A stretch of 32,769 bases of DNA from CAZHGD01 sp964531735 (lineage in GTDB: Bacteria > Armatimonadota > UBA10988): NCBI GenBank assembly GCA_964531735.1, contig CAZHGD010000074.1, positions 1-32,769 on the forward strand, in the 5' to 3' direction. The translations under genes and the position numbers were made by a program. The notes under the pieces are model-generated. The model made no database searches. It was given only the letters and a program-made list of their open reading frames with translations, and was not told where the DNA came from. Below, piece after piece: positions 1 to 8,243 of the stretch (the stretch's first letter is position 1; each line of letters opens with the position of its first letter).

Positions 1-1554
1 CTTGAGGCGGGCTTCGCGGCGCTCGGGCGGGTGGGGTGGGCGCAGATGGCCCATCGCCGGGTTGGCGTCGTTCAGGCAGACCACGATCGGTTCGTTGCTG
101 GTTTGGTCGAGCACGCGGAGGCGGTTGTGCTCGTCGAAGCCGATCTCCTTGCGCACGCTCGATGGCCGGGCCAGTTCGTAGATGCGCAACTCGAACTCGC
201 TGACGGCGCGGCGATGCGGGCAGGTCGGCACGAAGAAGTCCTCCCAGACGATGCCACCGGTGGGATAGCTGGTGCCCCGCGGGATGATCACCGGGTACTC
301 ATGGCGCGTCGGCGTCTGGCGGTCGAACGTCAGCAGCGCATAGTCATGGCGGATGAAGTCCTGCACCTTGTGGCCCGAGGCGAACACGCAGGCGCCATTG
401 GCCACGGCCTCGAACGGCAGCCAGTCGCGTAGCCGCGGGCGGCCGAAGGTCTCGGCCAGCAGGCCGTGGACCTCGGGCAGGAGTGACGAGCCGCCGGTGA
501 TCAGCACCTCGTCCAGGTCGTCGGCGGTGATGCCCTTGGTGCCGGCCTCCTCCAGGCACCGTGTGATGGCGGCCTGGAGGTCGGTGTACAGCCCGTGGCT
601 GCGGAGCAGCTCGATCAGTTCCGCGCGGGACATCTTCGGGCGGTCGCGTCCACGCAGGCCCAGTTCGACCATCATCCGGTCGGACAGGAGCAGCGACGCC
701 TCCTCCTGTGCGTAGAGGTCCTCCTTGAGCTGCTGCGAGGCGTCGAGCAGTGCCTGATACCACTCGGTGTCGCGCCAGGCCTCCGGGTCGAGGCCGCACT
801 GCCGCGCGAAGTGCTCCACCAGCCAGACATCGACGTTGTTGCCGCCCAGCGGCAGGCCCTGTTTGGCGACCACTTCCGCCGGCGTGCCGGCTTTGCCCGG
901 CCCGGTGGTGCGCACCACGGCCACGTCGAGCGTGCCGCCGCCGAAGTCGAAGACCAGGAGGGTCAGCTCGCGCTCGGTGTTCAGCCCGTAGCCCAGCGCG
1001 GCGGCGACCGGTTCGTCCAGCGTCTGGAAGTTGCGGACGCCCAGTTGCCGCGCGATCTCGTGCAGTTCGGCGCGGTAGGTCTCGAACGAATCGACCGGGA
1101 CCGTCACCGTCAGGTCGGTGATGCGTTCGCCGCGCTGTTCCTTGACCGCTTTGAGCAGTTCGCGCATGAACGTGCGCGTGATCTCACGCGCCGAGTAGGC
1201 GTGGCCGTCGACGCGCGCCATCACCCGCGTCGACTCGCGGGCCAGCATCGGCTTGAACGACTCGACGTAGTTGCGCGAGCGGTGGTCGAAGTCCATTTGG
1301 ATGGCGACGTTGCCGATGTAGGCCTGGCGGCCGAGCAGGAACCGGCGGTCCAGCAGCGGCCAGCGGCCGAGCCGGTCGGCCAGAGTCCGCCCGTGATAGA
1401 GGAAGACGCAGGACGGAATGACCGGCGTCTCGGTGAGCACCACCGGCCGTGAGATCTCGGCCAGTTCCACCATCTGCGGCTCGGCGCGCTCTTCGCTCCA
1501 GACCGCCAACGAGCTATTGGTGGTGCCGAGATCGAATCCCCACTTCCTCGCCAT
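1..1554 (-). CDS. Hsp70/DnaK-like chaperone ATPase (3' end cut by window edge)
   Basis: Actin-fold Hsp70 ATPase, expected to bind and release unfolded protein segments in the cytoplasm using ATP. The frame is open for 518 codons down to base 1 with no stop, so the C-terminus lies outside the window. Visible Hsp70 signatures are the phosphate-1 loop FDLGTTNS (residues 7-14), the connect motif EPVAAALGYG (181-190), the phosphate-2 loop FDFGGGTLDVAVV (about 202-214) and an adenosine motif with ITGGSSLLPEV further on. The region after the ATPase domain is only loosely like the DnaK substrate-binding domain, so this looks like a divergent Hsp70 rather than the housekeeping DnaK. The ATG has an AGGAG about 11 bases upstream. 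It starts 18 bases after the stop of the diguanylate cyclase gene, suggesting co-transcription. No grpE or dnaJ is visible. Confidence 0.9.
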   Translation of the reverse strand, partial: MARKWGFDLGTTNSSLAVWSEERAEPQMVELAEISRPVVLTETPVIPSCVFLYHGRTLADRLGRWPLLDRRFLLGRQAYIGNVAIQMDFDHRSRNYVESFKPMLARESTRVMARVDGHAYSAREITRTFMRELLKAVKEQRGERITDLTVTVPVDSFETYRAELHEIARQLGVRNFQTLDEPVAAALGYGLNTERELTLLVFDFGGGTLDVAVVRTTGPGKAGTPAEVVAKQGLPLGGNNVDVWLVEHFARQCGLDPEAWRDTEWYQALLDASQQLKEDLYAQEEASLLLSDRMMVELGLRGRDRPKMSRAELIELLRSHGLYTDLQAAITRCLEEAGTKGITADDLDEVLITGGSSLLPEVHGLLAETFGRPRLRDWLPFEAVANGACVFASGHKVQDFIRHDYALLTFDRQTPTRHEYPVIIPRGTSYPTGGIVWEDFFVPTCPHRRAVSEFELRIYELARPSSVRKEIGFDEHNRLRVLDQTSNEPIVVCLNDANPAMGHLRPPHPPERREARLK

Positions 1555-1572
1555 CGGATCGCGCGCTCCTGC

Positions 1573-2778
1573 TCAACCTTGGATGCGGTTGCGGCCCTCG
1601 CCCTTGGCCTGGTACAGCGCCTGGTCGGCGTGATCGAACAGCGGCAGCGGTTCCGTGGCGTCGTCCGGATAGCTGGCGACGCCGCCGCTGATGGTCAGGC
1701 AGCCGCCCGGCTGCTGATCACCGAACAGGAAGCTGTGTTGGGCCACCTGCTGTCGCAGCCGGTCGACCAGGGCCATGGCCGCTTCCTTGGTGGTTTCCGG
1801 CAAGAGCAGCACGAATTCCTCCCCGCCGTAACGGGCGACCGTATCGGTGCTGCGCACCCCGTAGCGCAGGATGTCGGCCACTTCGCGGAGCACCTGGTCA
1901 CCGTTGAGGTGGCCGTTGCGGTCGTTGTAGCGCTTGAAGTTGTCGACGTCGATGATGGCCACGGCCAGGCAGCGGCCGTAGCGGTGGGCGCGCTCGAACT
2001 CATGGCGATAGCGTTCATCGAAGAAGCCGCGGTTGAACACCTGGGTCAGGGCGTCGAGCACCGAGGCGGTGCGCAGTTCGCGAGCGCGGCGGACGCTGTA
2101 GGTGGCGATGATGCCGCCGCTGGCCAGCAGCACCAGGCGCGTCAGTTGCATCAGCAGGTCGAAGCGACCGAAGCGCTCGACCTGGTCGCGGACCGCGGGA
2201 CTGGACAGGTTGTACAGGTCGCCACTCTTGATGGCGAAGACCACCACCGCCACGTACTGCGCGGCGGCGAGGAGGGTGGCGAACACCGTGACGCGTGGGC
2301 TGTAGCGCAGGCCGGCCAACGAGATGGCCAGCAGGTAGAGCGGCACCGAGACGGCGTTGTTGACGGCAAACAGCGGCTCGCCGCACGCGGCGAGCGCCAG
2401 CAGCGCGCCACTGATCAACGAGACGTCGATGCCGACGCTGGTGTAGCCGAGGACCGTGGTGTAGCCGCGCTGCCCGATGACCACGAACAGCGTGGCGCTG
2501 TAGAGCACCGCGGTGAACACGCAGGCGATGGCGACCCACTGGTGCGAGCCGATGGCCTGTTGACTGAATCCCGCGTGCAGGAGCAGTTGCACCGCGGCCA
2601 CCAGGCAGAAGACCAACCGCCACAGCGAGATGGCCTTCTCGTTGGTCGTGCTCTCGTCGAGCAGGAGACTGGTCTGGACGTCAGGCGCCAAGCCACCCGT
2701 CCAACTCCAGGGATGGACGTCCGGGGGCACAACCTCACGTCCGGCGGTCTCGGTATCCGTCGGCTCGACCATGCTCAT
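1573..2778 (-). CDS. Membrane-anchored diguanylate cyclase (GGDEF domain)
   Basis: Predicted to make cyclic di-GMP from two GTP at the inner membrane. The 401-residue protein has an N-terminal cytoplasmic stretch, then about six hydrophobic segments (roughly residues 45-235), then a C-terminal GGDEF domain. The active loop GGEEF is at residues 318-322. Five residues before it is RSTD, a match to the RxxD inhibitory site, so product inhibition is expected. The DxDxFKxxND-type segment (IDVDNFKRYND) before it fits metal and substrate binding. No EAL or PAS domain is seen; the membrane part resembles a sensory module of unknown ligand. The frame stays open upstream to 3219, but that extension overlaps another gene and has no protein-like features. 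The ATG at 2778 was chosen; a second ATG at 2772 sits better behind an AGGATGAG and is equally possible. Confidence 0.92.
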   Translation of the reverse strand: MSMVEPTDTETAGREVVPPDVHPWSWTGGLAPDVQTSLLLDESTTNEKAISLWRLVFCLVAAVQLLLHAGFSQQAIGSHQWVAIACVFTAVLYSATLFVVIGQRGYTTVLGYTSVGIDVSLISGALLALAACGEPLFAVNNAVSVPLYLLAISLAGLRYSPRVTVFATLLAAAQYVAVVVFAIKSGDLYNLSSPAVRDQVERFGRFDLLMQLTRLVLLASGGIIATYSVRRARELRTASVLDALTQVFNRGFFDERYRHEFERAHRYGRCLAVAIIDVDNFKRYNDRNGHLNGDQVLREVADILRYGVRSTDTVARYGGEEFVLLLPETTKEAAMALVDRLRQQVAQHSFLFGDQQPGGCLTISGGVASYPDDATEPLPLFDHADQALYQAKGEGRNRIQG

Positions 2779-2873
2779 CCTAGGCGCGACGCGCGTTCGT
2801 ACTGTGCCATACCACACCGACGCCCGATTCTGTACGCGATTCGGGATCCGGCCGGCGCCACGGCGCCGCCGAG

Positions 2874-3200
2874 CTAGAAGCGCACTCGTTGGCGTCCCCC
2901 GAGGAACGGCTGGGCTCGCAACACCACCCACCAGGCGAGGTGCGCCCAGAGCCGGCTGTTGACCGCCATGGCGCCGAAGATGGCAAAGGGCAGCACGCAC
3001 AGCAGGCCCGGGAACATCAACTCGTAGTGGGCGAAGACCGCCAGGATGCCGATGACCGGAATCACCATCGGCACGTTGATCGCCACGGCCAGGCCCGTGC
3101 AAGCGCCGTCTGAGAACAACCCGAACAGCACGAGCACGAACGCCACTGCGAAATGCGTGGCGCTGAAGACGGTGATGAACCTCGTGCGCCGCTGCTCCAT
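2874..3200 (-). CDS. Small integral membrane protein of unknown function
   Basis: 108-residue hydrophobic protein with a short charged N-terminus (MEQRRTRF), about three predicted membrane spans (roughly residues 10-30, 38-62 and 63-80) and a basic C-terminal tail. I do not recognise a family. It lies upstream of the diguanylate cyclase gene on the same strand with a 95-base gap, so a shared transcript is possible but not shown. No strong Shine-Dalgarno precedes the ATG. A TATACT hexamer on the minus strand (bases 3225-3230) lies about 25 bases upstream and could be a -10 element giving a very short leader, though no convincing -35 goes with it. The residue composition is that of a real membrane protein. 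Confidence 0.7.
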   Translation of the reverse strand: MEQRRTRFITVFSATHFAVAFVLVLFGLFSDGACTGLAVAINVPMVIPVIGILAVFAHYELMFPGLLCVLPFAIFGAMAVNSRLWAHLAWWVVLRAQPFLGGRQRVRF

Positions 3201-3277
3201 GCGCTGGCTCGACTACCAATTGCCAGTATACCGCATCTGCCAGACTCGCGCCGCGGGCGCGGCGACACGCGCCTGCG

Positions 3278-4261
3278 CTACACCCACTGCGCCGCCGCCT
3301 GCACTTCGAGGATGGCGCGCGAGGAACGGATGACGTCTTCGGTGGTCAACAGCGGCTCGGCGCCGGTCTCGAGGTAGTGGACCAAGTCGTGCAGCGGCGT
3401 CGGGTGGGCCAACGGCTCGACCGGGACCTCCACCGGCCCTTCGTCGGCCACGTCGAGCGCGATCCGGTCGCCGTGGCTCTCAATCTTGAACTGCCCGCGC
3501 TCGCCCCAGCCGCAGAAGATCCAACCGATGGCCTGGCCCTTGGCCGGGCTGAGGTAGCTGACCTCGCCGCCGAACCGCGCGCCGTTGGTGAACTGGCAGA
3601 GGCACTGCCCGTTGTCCTCGAACTGCGGCACCATCGGGGCCGCGGCGTTGCCGACCACCGCGCAGAGCACCTGCGCCAGCTCCTCGCCGCTGAGCCAACG
3701 CATCATGTCGAGTCCGTGGCACTGCAAGTCGTTGAGAATGCCGCCGTGCAACTCCGGCGTCCAGTACCACTCGGGCCGGCTGCCGTAGGCCAGCAGGTGC
3801 GGCCCGAACGCCCAGAAGGTGCGAATCCGGCCGATCCGGCCGTCGCGCAGCCGGCGTTGCAGGGCGACATAGGACGGGTGATAGCGACAGGTCAGCATCA
3901 GGCTGGCGGCGAGCCGTCGCTCGCGCAGCTTGGCGGCGATCCGGTCGCACTCGTCGAGCCGGGTACACAGTGGCTTGTCGCCCATCAGGTGCGCGCCGGC
4001 GTCGAGCGCCATCTCGATCAGCGCCCCGCGACGGCCATAGGCGTCGCCGATGGCGAAGATGTCGAACGACTCGTTGGCGATGACCTGTTCGCCGGTGGCA
4101 TCGACGACCTCGATGCCGAGTGCGCGTGCCGCCGCCTCGCGGTAGACCGGATCCTCTTCGGCCACGCAGACCAGTTCGACTTGCGGGAGCTGTCGGCAGG
4201 CGTGGATGACGCTGTGAATGTGTCCGTGCTTCAGCCCGTAGACCGCCACCCGCACTGCCAT
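3278..4261 (-). CDS. Gfo/Idh/MocA family oxidoreductase
   Basis: NAD(P)-dependent sugar or inositol dehydrogenase family, 327 residues, soluble. The N-terminal Rossmann strand is VAVYGLKHGHIHS; the usual GxGxxG is altered to GLKHGH, a variant seen in sugar-degradation members. The family's EKP motif appears as DKPL (D95, K96, P97). The C-terminal alpha/beta domain contains GGILNDLQCHGLDMMRWL, matching the substrate-binding/catalytic GG-DxGxHxxD segment. The substrate cannot be read from the sequence. The frame extends upstream to 4423 but would overlap the methyltransferase gene; the chosen ATG follows GGGAG at good spacing. It starts 13 bases after the methyltransferase stop and is the last gene of a three-gene unit. 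A small GC hairpin (3249-3264) just downstream could help end the transcript. Confidence 0.9.
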   Translation of the reverse strand: MAVRVAVYGLKHGHIHSVIHACRQLPQVELVCVAEEDPVYREAAARALGIEVVDATGEQVIANESFDIFAIGDAYGRRGALIEMALDAGAHLMGDKPLCTRLDECDRIAAKLRERRLAASLMLTCRYHPSYVALQRRLRDGRIGRIRTFWAFGPHLLAYGSRPEWYWTPELHGGILNDLQCHGLDMMRWLSGEELAQVLCAVVGNAAAPMVPQFEDNGQCLCQFTNGARFGGEVSYLSPAKGQAIGWIFCGWGERGQFKIESHGDRIALDVADEGPVEVPVEPLAHPTPLHDLVHYLETGAEPLLTTEDVIRSSRAILEVQAAAQWV

Positions 4262-4274
4262 CGCGCTACTCCCG

Positions 4275-5051
4275 TTACCGCTCCGGGCGCCGGCCGCCGA
4301 CGATCGCCTCGCCCAACTCCTGCCAGTAGACGTCGACCAGTTCCAGGCCGGCGCGCTCGAGCACTTCCAGCACGAGGGGTTTCGGGTAGCCTTCGTCGGT
4401 CCCTTCAAAGAGATCTTCGCCATCGCCGACGCGGCCCAGGTGATCCTCGCCCAGGGCGCGCGCCAGGCCGGCCCAGTAGGTCTCCCAAGTGTCGGCGCCC
4501 AACGCCGAGAAGGCCCGCTCGCAGCGCTCGCGGCGCCAGTCGTTGTAGCGGTCCTGAAGCTCCGGATGGATGCTGGCCAGATGGTCGTAGTTCATGAACC
4601 ACCCGCCCGGCCGCAGCGACCGGCAGATGCGGTGGCAGACGGCGCGGTAGCTGTCGGCGCTCAGCCAGTGCAGCGCCGTGGCCGAGACGACCAGGTCGAA
4701 GCGGCCGACGTGACCACTCCACCAACTCGGGTCGCGGAGGTCGGCCTGGAGGAACTGCACCTGGTCGCTGAGGCCCCGGTCCTGCATGACCTCCTGGCCC
4801 ATGCGGACCAGCACCGGGTCGGCCTCGACCGCCACCACCGTGGCATAGGGCAGGTGCTGCAGCAGCGTCAGCGTGGTCGAGCCCGGTCCAGCACCGAGAT
4901 CGAGCAGGCGGAGTGGCGCGTCGCGCGGCAAGTCGGGAAAGGTCACCAGCAGGTGCACGCGCGATGCCCGGCTCGGGTTGTAGCAGGCCAGCATCTGGTC
5001 CCACCGTTCATACCAGCTCAGCCAGTCGATGGTCTCGGTCAGGCACGACAT
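4275..5051 (-). CDS. SAM-dependent methyltransferase (class I)
   Basis: 258-residue Rossmann-like methyltransferase. Motif I is LLDLGAGPGSTT (about residues 48-59), followed by VVAVEADP for the ribose-binding acidic residue, then FLQADLRD, then the motif-IV-like FDLVVSATALHWL typical of the UbiE/methyltransferase-11 group, then LRPGGWF. The C-terminal third shows no nucleic-acid-binding motif. The acceptor is unknown; the group includes small-molecule methyltransferases. The ATG starts four bases after the RtcB stop codon and its GGAG Shine-Dalgarno lies within the last RtcB codons, so translation is probably coupled. The neighbour suggests RNA modification as one possibility, but nothing in the protein shows it. 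Confidence 0.88.
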   Translation of the reverse strand: MSCLTETIDWLSWYERWDQMLACYNPSRASRVHLLVTFPDLPRDAPLRLLDLGAGPGSTTLTLLQHLPYATVVAVEADPVLVRMGQEVMQDRGLSDQVQFLQADLRDPSWWSGHVGRFDLVVSATALHWLSADSYRAVCHRICRSLRPGGWFMNYDHLASIHPELQDRYNDWRRERCERAFSALGADTWETYWAGLARALGEDHLGRVGDGEDLFEGTDEGYPKPLVLEVLERAGLELVDVYWQELGEAIVGGRRPER

Positions 5052-5055
5052 GGGC

Positions 5056-6495
5056 TCAATCCTCCGCCGGACCCCCAGCCGCCATCAGCACCAGGCGCGG
5101 CAGGAACTCCGCGACCGGGTCCACCAGGTCGCGCTGGGCGTCCATTACTGTCTTGATCGGCTTGTAGGCCTGCGGACTTTCGTCGATTCCCGCCGCAATC
5201 AGCTCAATTCCCTGGGCTGCTAGGTAACGCGTACGTTGCGTGCTGGTCAGGCTCTTCCGGGCCGCCGCGCGGCTCATCTGCCGGCCGGCCCCGTGCGAGG
5301 CCGAGTTGAGCGACGCGCCGGCGCCGCGGCCGCGCACCACGTAGCCGGCGTCACCCATGCTGCCGGGGATGACCCCGAGCACGCCGGCGCCCGCCGGGGT
5401 GGCGCCCTTGCGGTGGACCACCAGCCGCTCACCATCATGCTCTTCGAGCCACGCGAAGTTGTGATGGTTCTCCACCGTCGCCCGCGCGTCCAGTCCCGCG
5501 GCGGCCAGCACCTGACGGTGAATCAGCTCGTGGTTGGCGGCGGCGTACTGCCCGGCGATGCTCATCGCCAGCCAGTACTCCTGTCCGGCGGCCGAGTCGA
5601 GCGGCAGCCAGGCGAGGTGCTTGGCCTCGGCGGGCAGCCGGCAGACCCGCATGGCCTCCTTGGTGTAGTGCTCGGCGGTGCGCGCGCCCAAGCCGCGACT
5701 GCCGCTGTGCGACAGCAACGCCAGGTAGCGACCGGGCGGCAGGCCCAGCTCCGGAATCACGTCGGCCACCACCAGTTCGCCGAACTCGACGAAGTGATTG
5801 CCCGACCCGCTGGTGCCCAACTGAGCCGCGGCGGTGTCCTTGAGGTCGGCCAGCAGTTTGATTGCCTGCCAGCCGGCATCGTCCATCACGGGGTGCCGGC
5901 GCCGTTCGCCGGCCGCGAACTCGGCGCCGACGCCGAACCGCGTCTCGCGCCGTAGCGCGCCGCGCAGCCGGTCGCGATGCGCGGTCAGCGTGGCGGTCGG
6001 CTCGGCGCACACGGTGAGCCTCATGCGGCAGGCGATGTCGACGCCGACCGCGTAGGGGATGACCGCGTCGCGGCAGGCCAGCACGCCACCGATGGGCAGC
6101 CCGTAGCCGACGTGCCCGTCGGGCATCAGCGCCGCGCGCACGGCCACGGGCAGGCGGCGCGCGCGCTCGAACTGCGCCACCGCCGCCGGATCGATCAGCT
6201 CGGGCCCCCACACGCGACCGGGCACCGGGTCATCACGCAGTCGCTGGGTCCGGCCCGGTGCGGGCGCGGACTCGTCGCCATCGCTCGGCGTGGTGGCGGG
6301 TGACAGCAAGGCGGCCAGACCGCCTACCAAGGGATCGGTGAGGTGTGCGCGGGGCTGCCCGAGAACCGCGCGGAGAGCCCGTTTGATGGCACTATGGCCG
6401 TGGCCGGCACGGTCGAGCGCGGCGGCCGCCTGCTGCGCCGCGGCGAGTACGTCTTCGCCGTCGAATCCGAGCCGGCGCAGCTTGTTCACGTCCAA
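5056..6495 (-). CDS. rtcB: RtcB-family RNA ligase
   Basis: Mn2+/GTP-dependent ligase joining RNA 2',3'-cyclic phosphate (or 3'-phosphate) ends to 5'-OH ends, used in RNA repair or tRNA splicing. The 479-residue protein has a full motif set: MPDGHVGYGLPIGG (124-137), GVDIACRM (151-158, metal-binding D153 and C156), GTSGSGNHFVEFGE, LSHSGSRGLG, ENHHNFAW, HRKGATPAG...IPGSMG, and SHGAGR (400-405) with the guanylylated His at 401. The canonical GVDIGCGM reads GVDIACRM, a paralogue-type variant. The N-terminal 85 residues are an extension beyond the core. The start is TTG: a GGAGG lies six bases before it, whereas the in-frame GTG two codons later is too far. No archease or RtcA gene is present nearby. 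It leads a unit with a methyltransferase and an oxidoreductase. Confidence 0.95.
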   Translation of the reverse strand: MDVNKLRRLGFDGEDVLAAAQQAAAALDRAGHGHSAIKRALRAVLGQPRAHLTDPLVGGLAALLSPATTPSDGDESAPAPGRTQRLRDDPVPGRVWGPELIDPAAVAQFERARRLPVAVRAALMPDGHVGYGLPIGGVLACRDAVIPYAVGVDIACRMRLTVCAEPTATLTAHRDRLRGALRRETRFGVGAEFAAGERRRHPVMDDAGWQAIKLLADLKDTAAAQLGTSGSGNHFVEFGELVVADVIPELGLPPGRYLALLSHSGSRGLGARTAEHYTKEAMRVCRLPAEAKHLAWLPLDSAAGQEYWLAMSIAGQYAAANHELIHRQVLAAAGLDARATVENHHNFAWLEEHDGERLVVHRKGATPAGAGVLGVIPGSMGDAGYVVRGRGAGASLNSASHGAGRQMSRAAARKSLTSTQRTRYLAAQGIELIAAGIDESPQAYKPIKTVMDAQRDLVDPVAEFLPRLVLMAAGGPAED

Positions 6496-6707
6496 GACGA
6501 ACCTCCGTAAGCGCAGCCTGGGTTAAGATCGCGGGCGGGCTGAGGTGCCGCCGCTGCCGGCCAGGACGTTGTAGCCAAGGCAACGGTTACCCGTGACCCG
6601 CGGCCTGACCAACAGATCTGATAGCGAACAGCAGCGGGCTGGTGTTCCCGACCGCGGCCGCGGACCACGACCGCGCGCGGCCGTGACCCAGGGAAGGTTG
6701 CAGGACG

Positions 6708-8243
6708 ATGAACGAAGACACGGCGGCTGCCGGCCTTGCGGCACGCGGCCCTCTCGTGAACCTGCGGGTGAGCCCCGCGGAGGAGTCGGCGCTGCGCGAG
6801 GCCGCGGCGGCCATGCCGGCCCTGGTGCTCTCCGGGCGGTGCCGCGCGCTGCTCGATCTGCTGGCCGACGGAGTGCTGACGCCGCTCGATCGGTTCATGA
6901 GTGCCGCCGACTACCAGGCGGTGTTGGCGTTGCGCCAACTGGCCGACGGCAGTCCGTTCCCGCTGCCCATCACGCTCTCCTGGCCCGCCGATCTGGCCGT
7001 GCCCGAGGGCGGCCAGGTGCTGCTGCGCAGCACGGCCCAGGAGCTGCTGGGCGTGCTGACCGTCGAGGAGGTGTACGAGGTCGGGCCGGAGATCGATCCC
7101 GACATCGTCAGCCGCGTGCGGGTGTCCGGCCCGGTGCAGGCGTTCAGTCGCGTCGCGCCGCGTGCCTTCCCCGGTGAGCGGCGCAGCCCGGCCGAGGTCC
7201 ACCAGTGGCTGGCCGCGCAAGCGGCCTCACGGTTGCTGGTCTGGCAGCCGCAGGGCCTGGTCCACCGCGGCCACCGTGAACTGCTGGCCGCGATCGCCGC
7301 CGAGCGCCAGGCCGCCCTACTGGTCAACCTGCCGCTGTCGCCGAGCCGCGTCGGAGCGCTGGAGCCGCTGACCCGGCTGCGCCTGGCGCAGTCGGCGACC
7401 GACGGGTCCGCGATGTTGCTCAACGTGGTGCCCGACCTGGCGATGCCCGACGCGGCCGGTGAACTGCTCTGGCAGGCGCTGGGTGCCCGCAACTACGGCG
7501 CCACGGAGTTGCTGCTGCCGGCCGGCGACATCGACGATGCCACGCAAGGGACGCTGGCGGCACTCGGCCTGACGCCGGTGCCGTTGCCGGCGTCGTGTCG
7601 GCTGCCCGGCCAAGGGCGCGAGGTGCCGACGCGAGTGACGCCGGCGGCGGCCGACGCCGAGCTGTTTGCGCCGGAGCTGGCCCCGCTGGTGGCGCGGGCC
7701 TTTCCGCCGCCGCGCGAGGGCGGCTTCTGCGTCTGGCTCACCGGGCTGCCGTCGGCGGGCAAGTCGACCATCGCCGAGCAGGTCGTGGCGCGGCTCAACG
7801 ACCACGGCCGCGAGGTGACGCTGCTGGACGGCGACGTGGTGCGCACGCACCTGTCGCGGGGACTCGGGTTCACCAAGGAAGACCGCGACACGAACATCCG
7901 GCGGATCGGCTTCGTCGCCTCGGAGATCGTGCGGCACCAGGGCGTGGTCGTGGTGGCCGCGGTCAGCCCGTACGAGGCCACGCGCGAAGAGGTGCGGCAG
8001 ATGGTCGGCGAGGAGCGCTTCCACCTCTGCTTCGTGTCGACGCCGGTGGGGGTCTGCGAGGAGCGCGACGTCAAGGGCTTCTACGCCCAGGCGCGGGCCG
8101 GCCGCATCTGGGGCTTCACCGGAGTCGACGATCCGTATGAGGAGCCGGCCCGGCCGGCCTTGGTGCTTGACACCGTGGCGAACCAGGCGGAGGCTAACGC
8201 GCAGCAGGTGATCGACTCGCTGGTCGATCGAGGTTTGTTATGA
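6708..8243 (+). CDS. cysC: Sat/CysC fusion: degenerate ATP-sulfurylase domain plus intact APS kinase
   Basis: 511 residues in two parts. Residues 1-325 follow the ATP-sulfurylase fold (PUA-like N-terminal part, then a nucleotidyltransferase part). The catalytic motifs are damaged: the usual QTRNPxHxxH reads QPQGLVHRGH (180-189), losing Arg and Asn, and the stretch after RNYG (261-264), where GRDHAG should sit, reads LLLPAGD. Residues 340-511 are a well-preserved APS kinase: P-loop GLPSAGKST (346-354), LDGDVVRTHLSRGLGF, the FTKEDRDTNIRRIGFVA segment, CEERDVKGFY and the FTGVDDPYEEP end. Expected activity is ATP-dependent phosphorylation of APS to PAPS; sulfate adenylation is doubtful. The stop overlaps the next gene's start as ATGA, so the sulfatase-like protein is translationally coupled. 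No cysDN or sulfotransferase gene is in view. Confidence 0.9.
   Translation: MNEDTAAAGLAARGPLVNLRVSPAEESALREAAAAMPALVLSGRCRALLDLLADGVLTPLDRFMSAADYQAVLALRQLADGSPFPLPITLSWPADLAVPEGGQVLLRSTAQELLGVLTVEEVYEVGPEIDPDIVSRVRVSGPVQAFSRVAPRAFPGERRSPAEVHQWLAAQAASRLLVWQPQGLVHRGHRELLAAIAAERQAALLVNLPLSPSRVGALEPLTRLRLAQSATDGSAMLLNVVPDLAMPDAAGELLWQALGARNYGATELLLPAGDIDDATQGTLAALGLTPVPLPASCRLPGQGREVPTRVTPAAADAELFAPELAPLVARAFPPPREGGFCVWLTGLPSAGKSTIAEQVVARLNDHGREVTLLDGDVVRTHLSRGLGFTKEDRDTNIRRIGFVASEIVRHQGVVVVAAVSPYEATREEVRQMVGEERFHLCFVSTPVGVCEERDVKGFYAQARAGRIWGFTGVDDPYEEPARPALVLDTVANQAEANAQQVIDSLVDRGLL

Noticed and set aside
1579..2877. Long open frame on the plus strand opposite the diguanylate cyclase
   Set aside because: It is the antisense of a clear GGDEF gene, has low-complexity composition rich in Arg, Gln, Ala and Val, and no domain. 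High GC makes such open frames common.
2779..3219. Upstream extension of the diguanylate cyclase frame
   Set aside because: It overlaps the small membrane gene in another frame, is Arg/Pro-rich, and lacks a ribosome binding site, unlike the start near 2778.
6496..6707. Gap between rtcB and the Sat/CysC fusion as an RNA gene or riboswitch
   Set aside because: No tRNA cloverleaf, SAM-box or other known fold was recognised. It is treated as a plain divergent promoter region.
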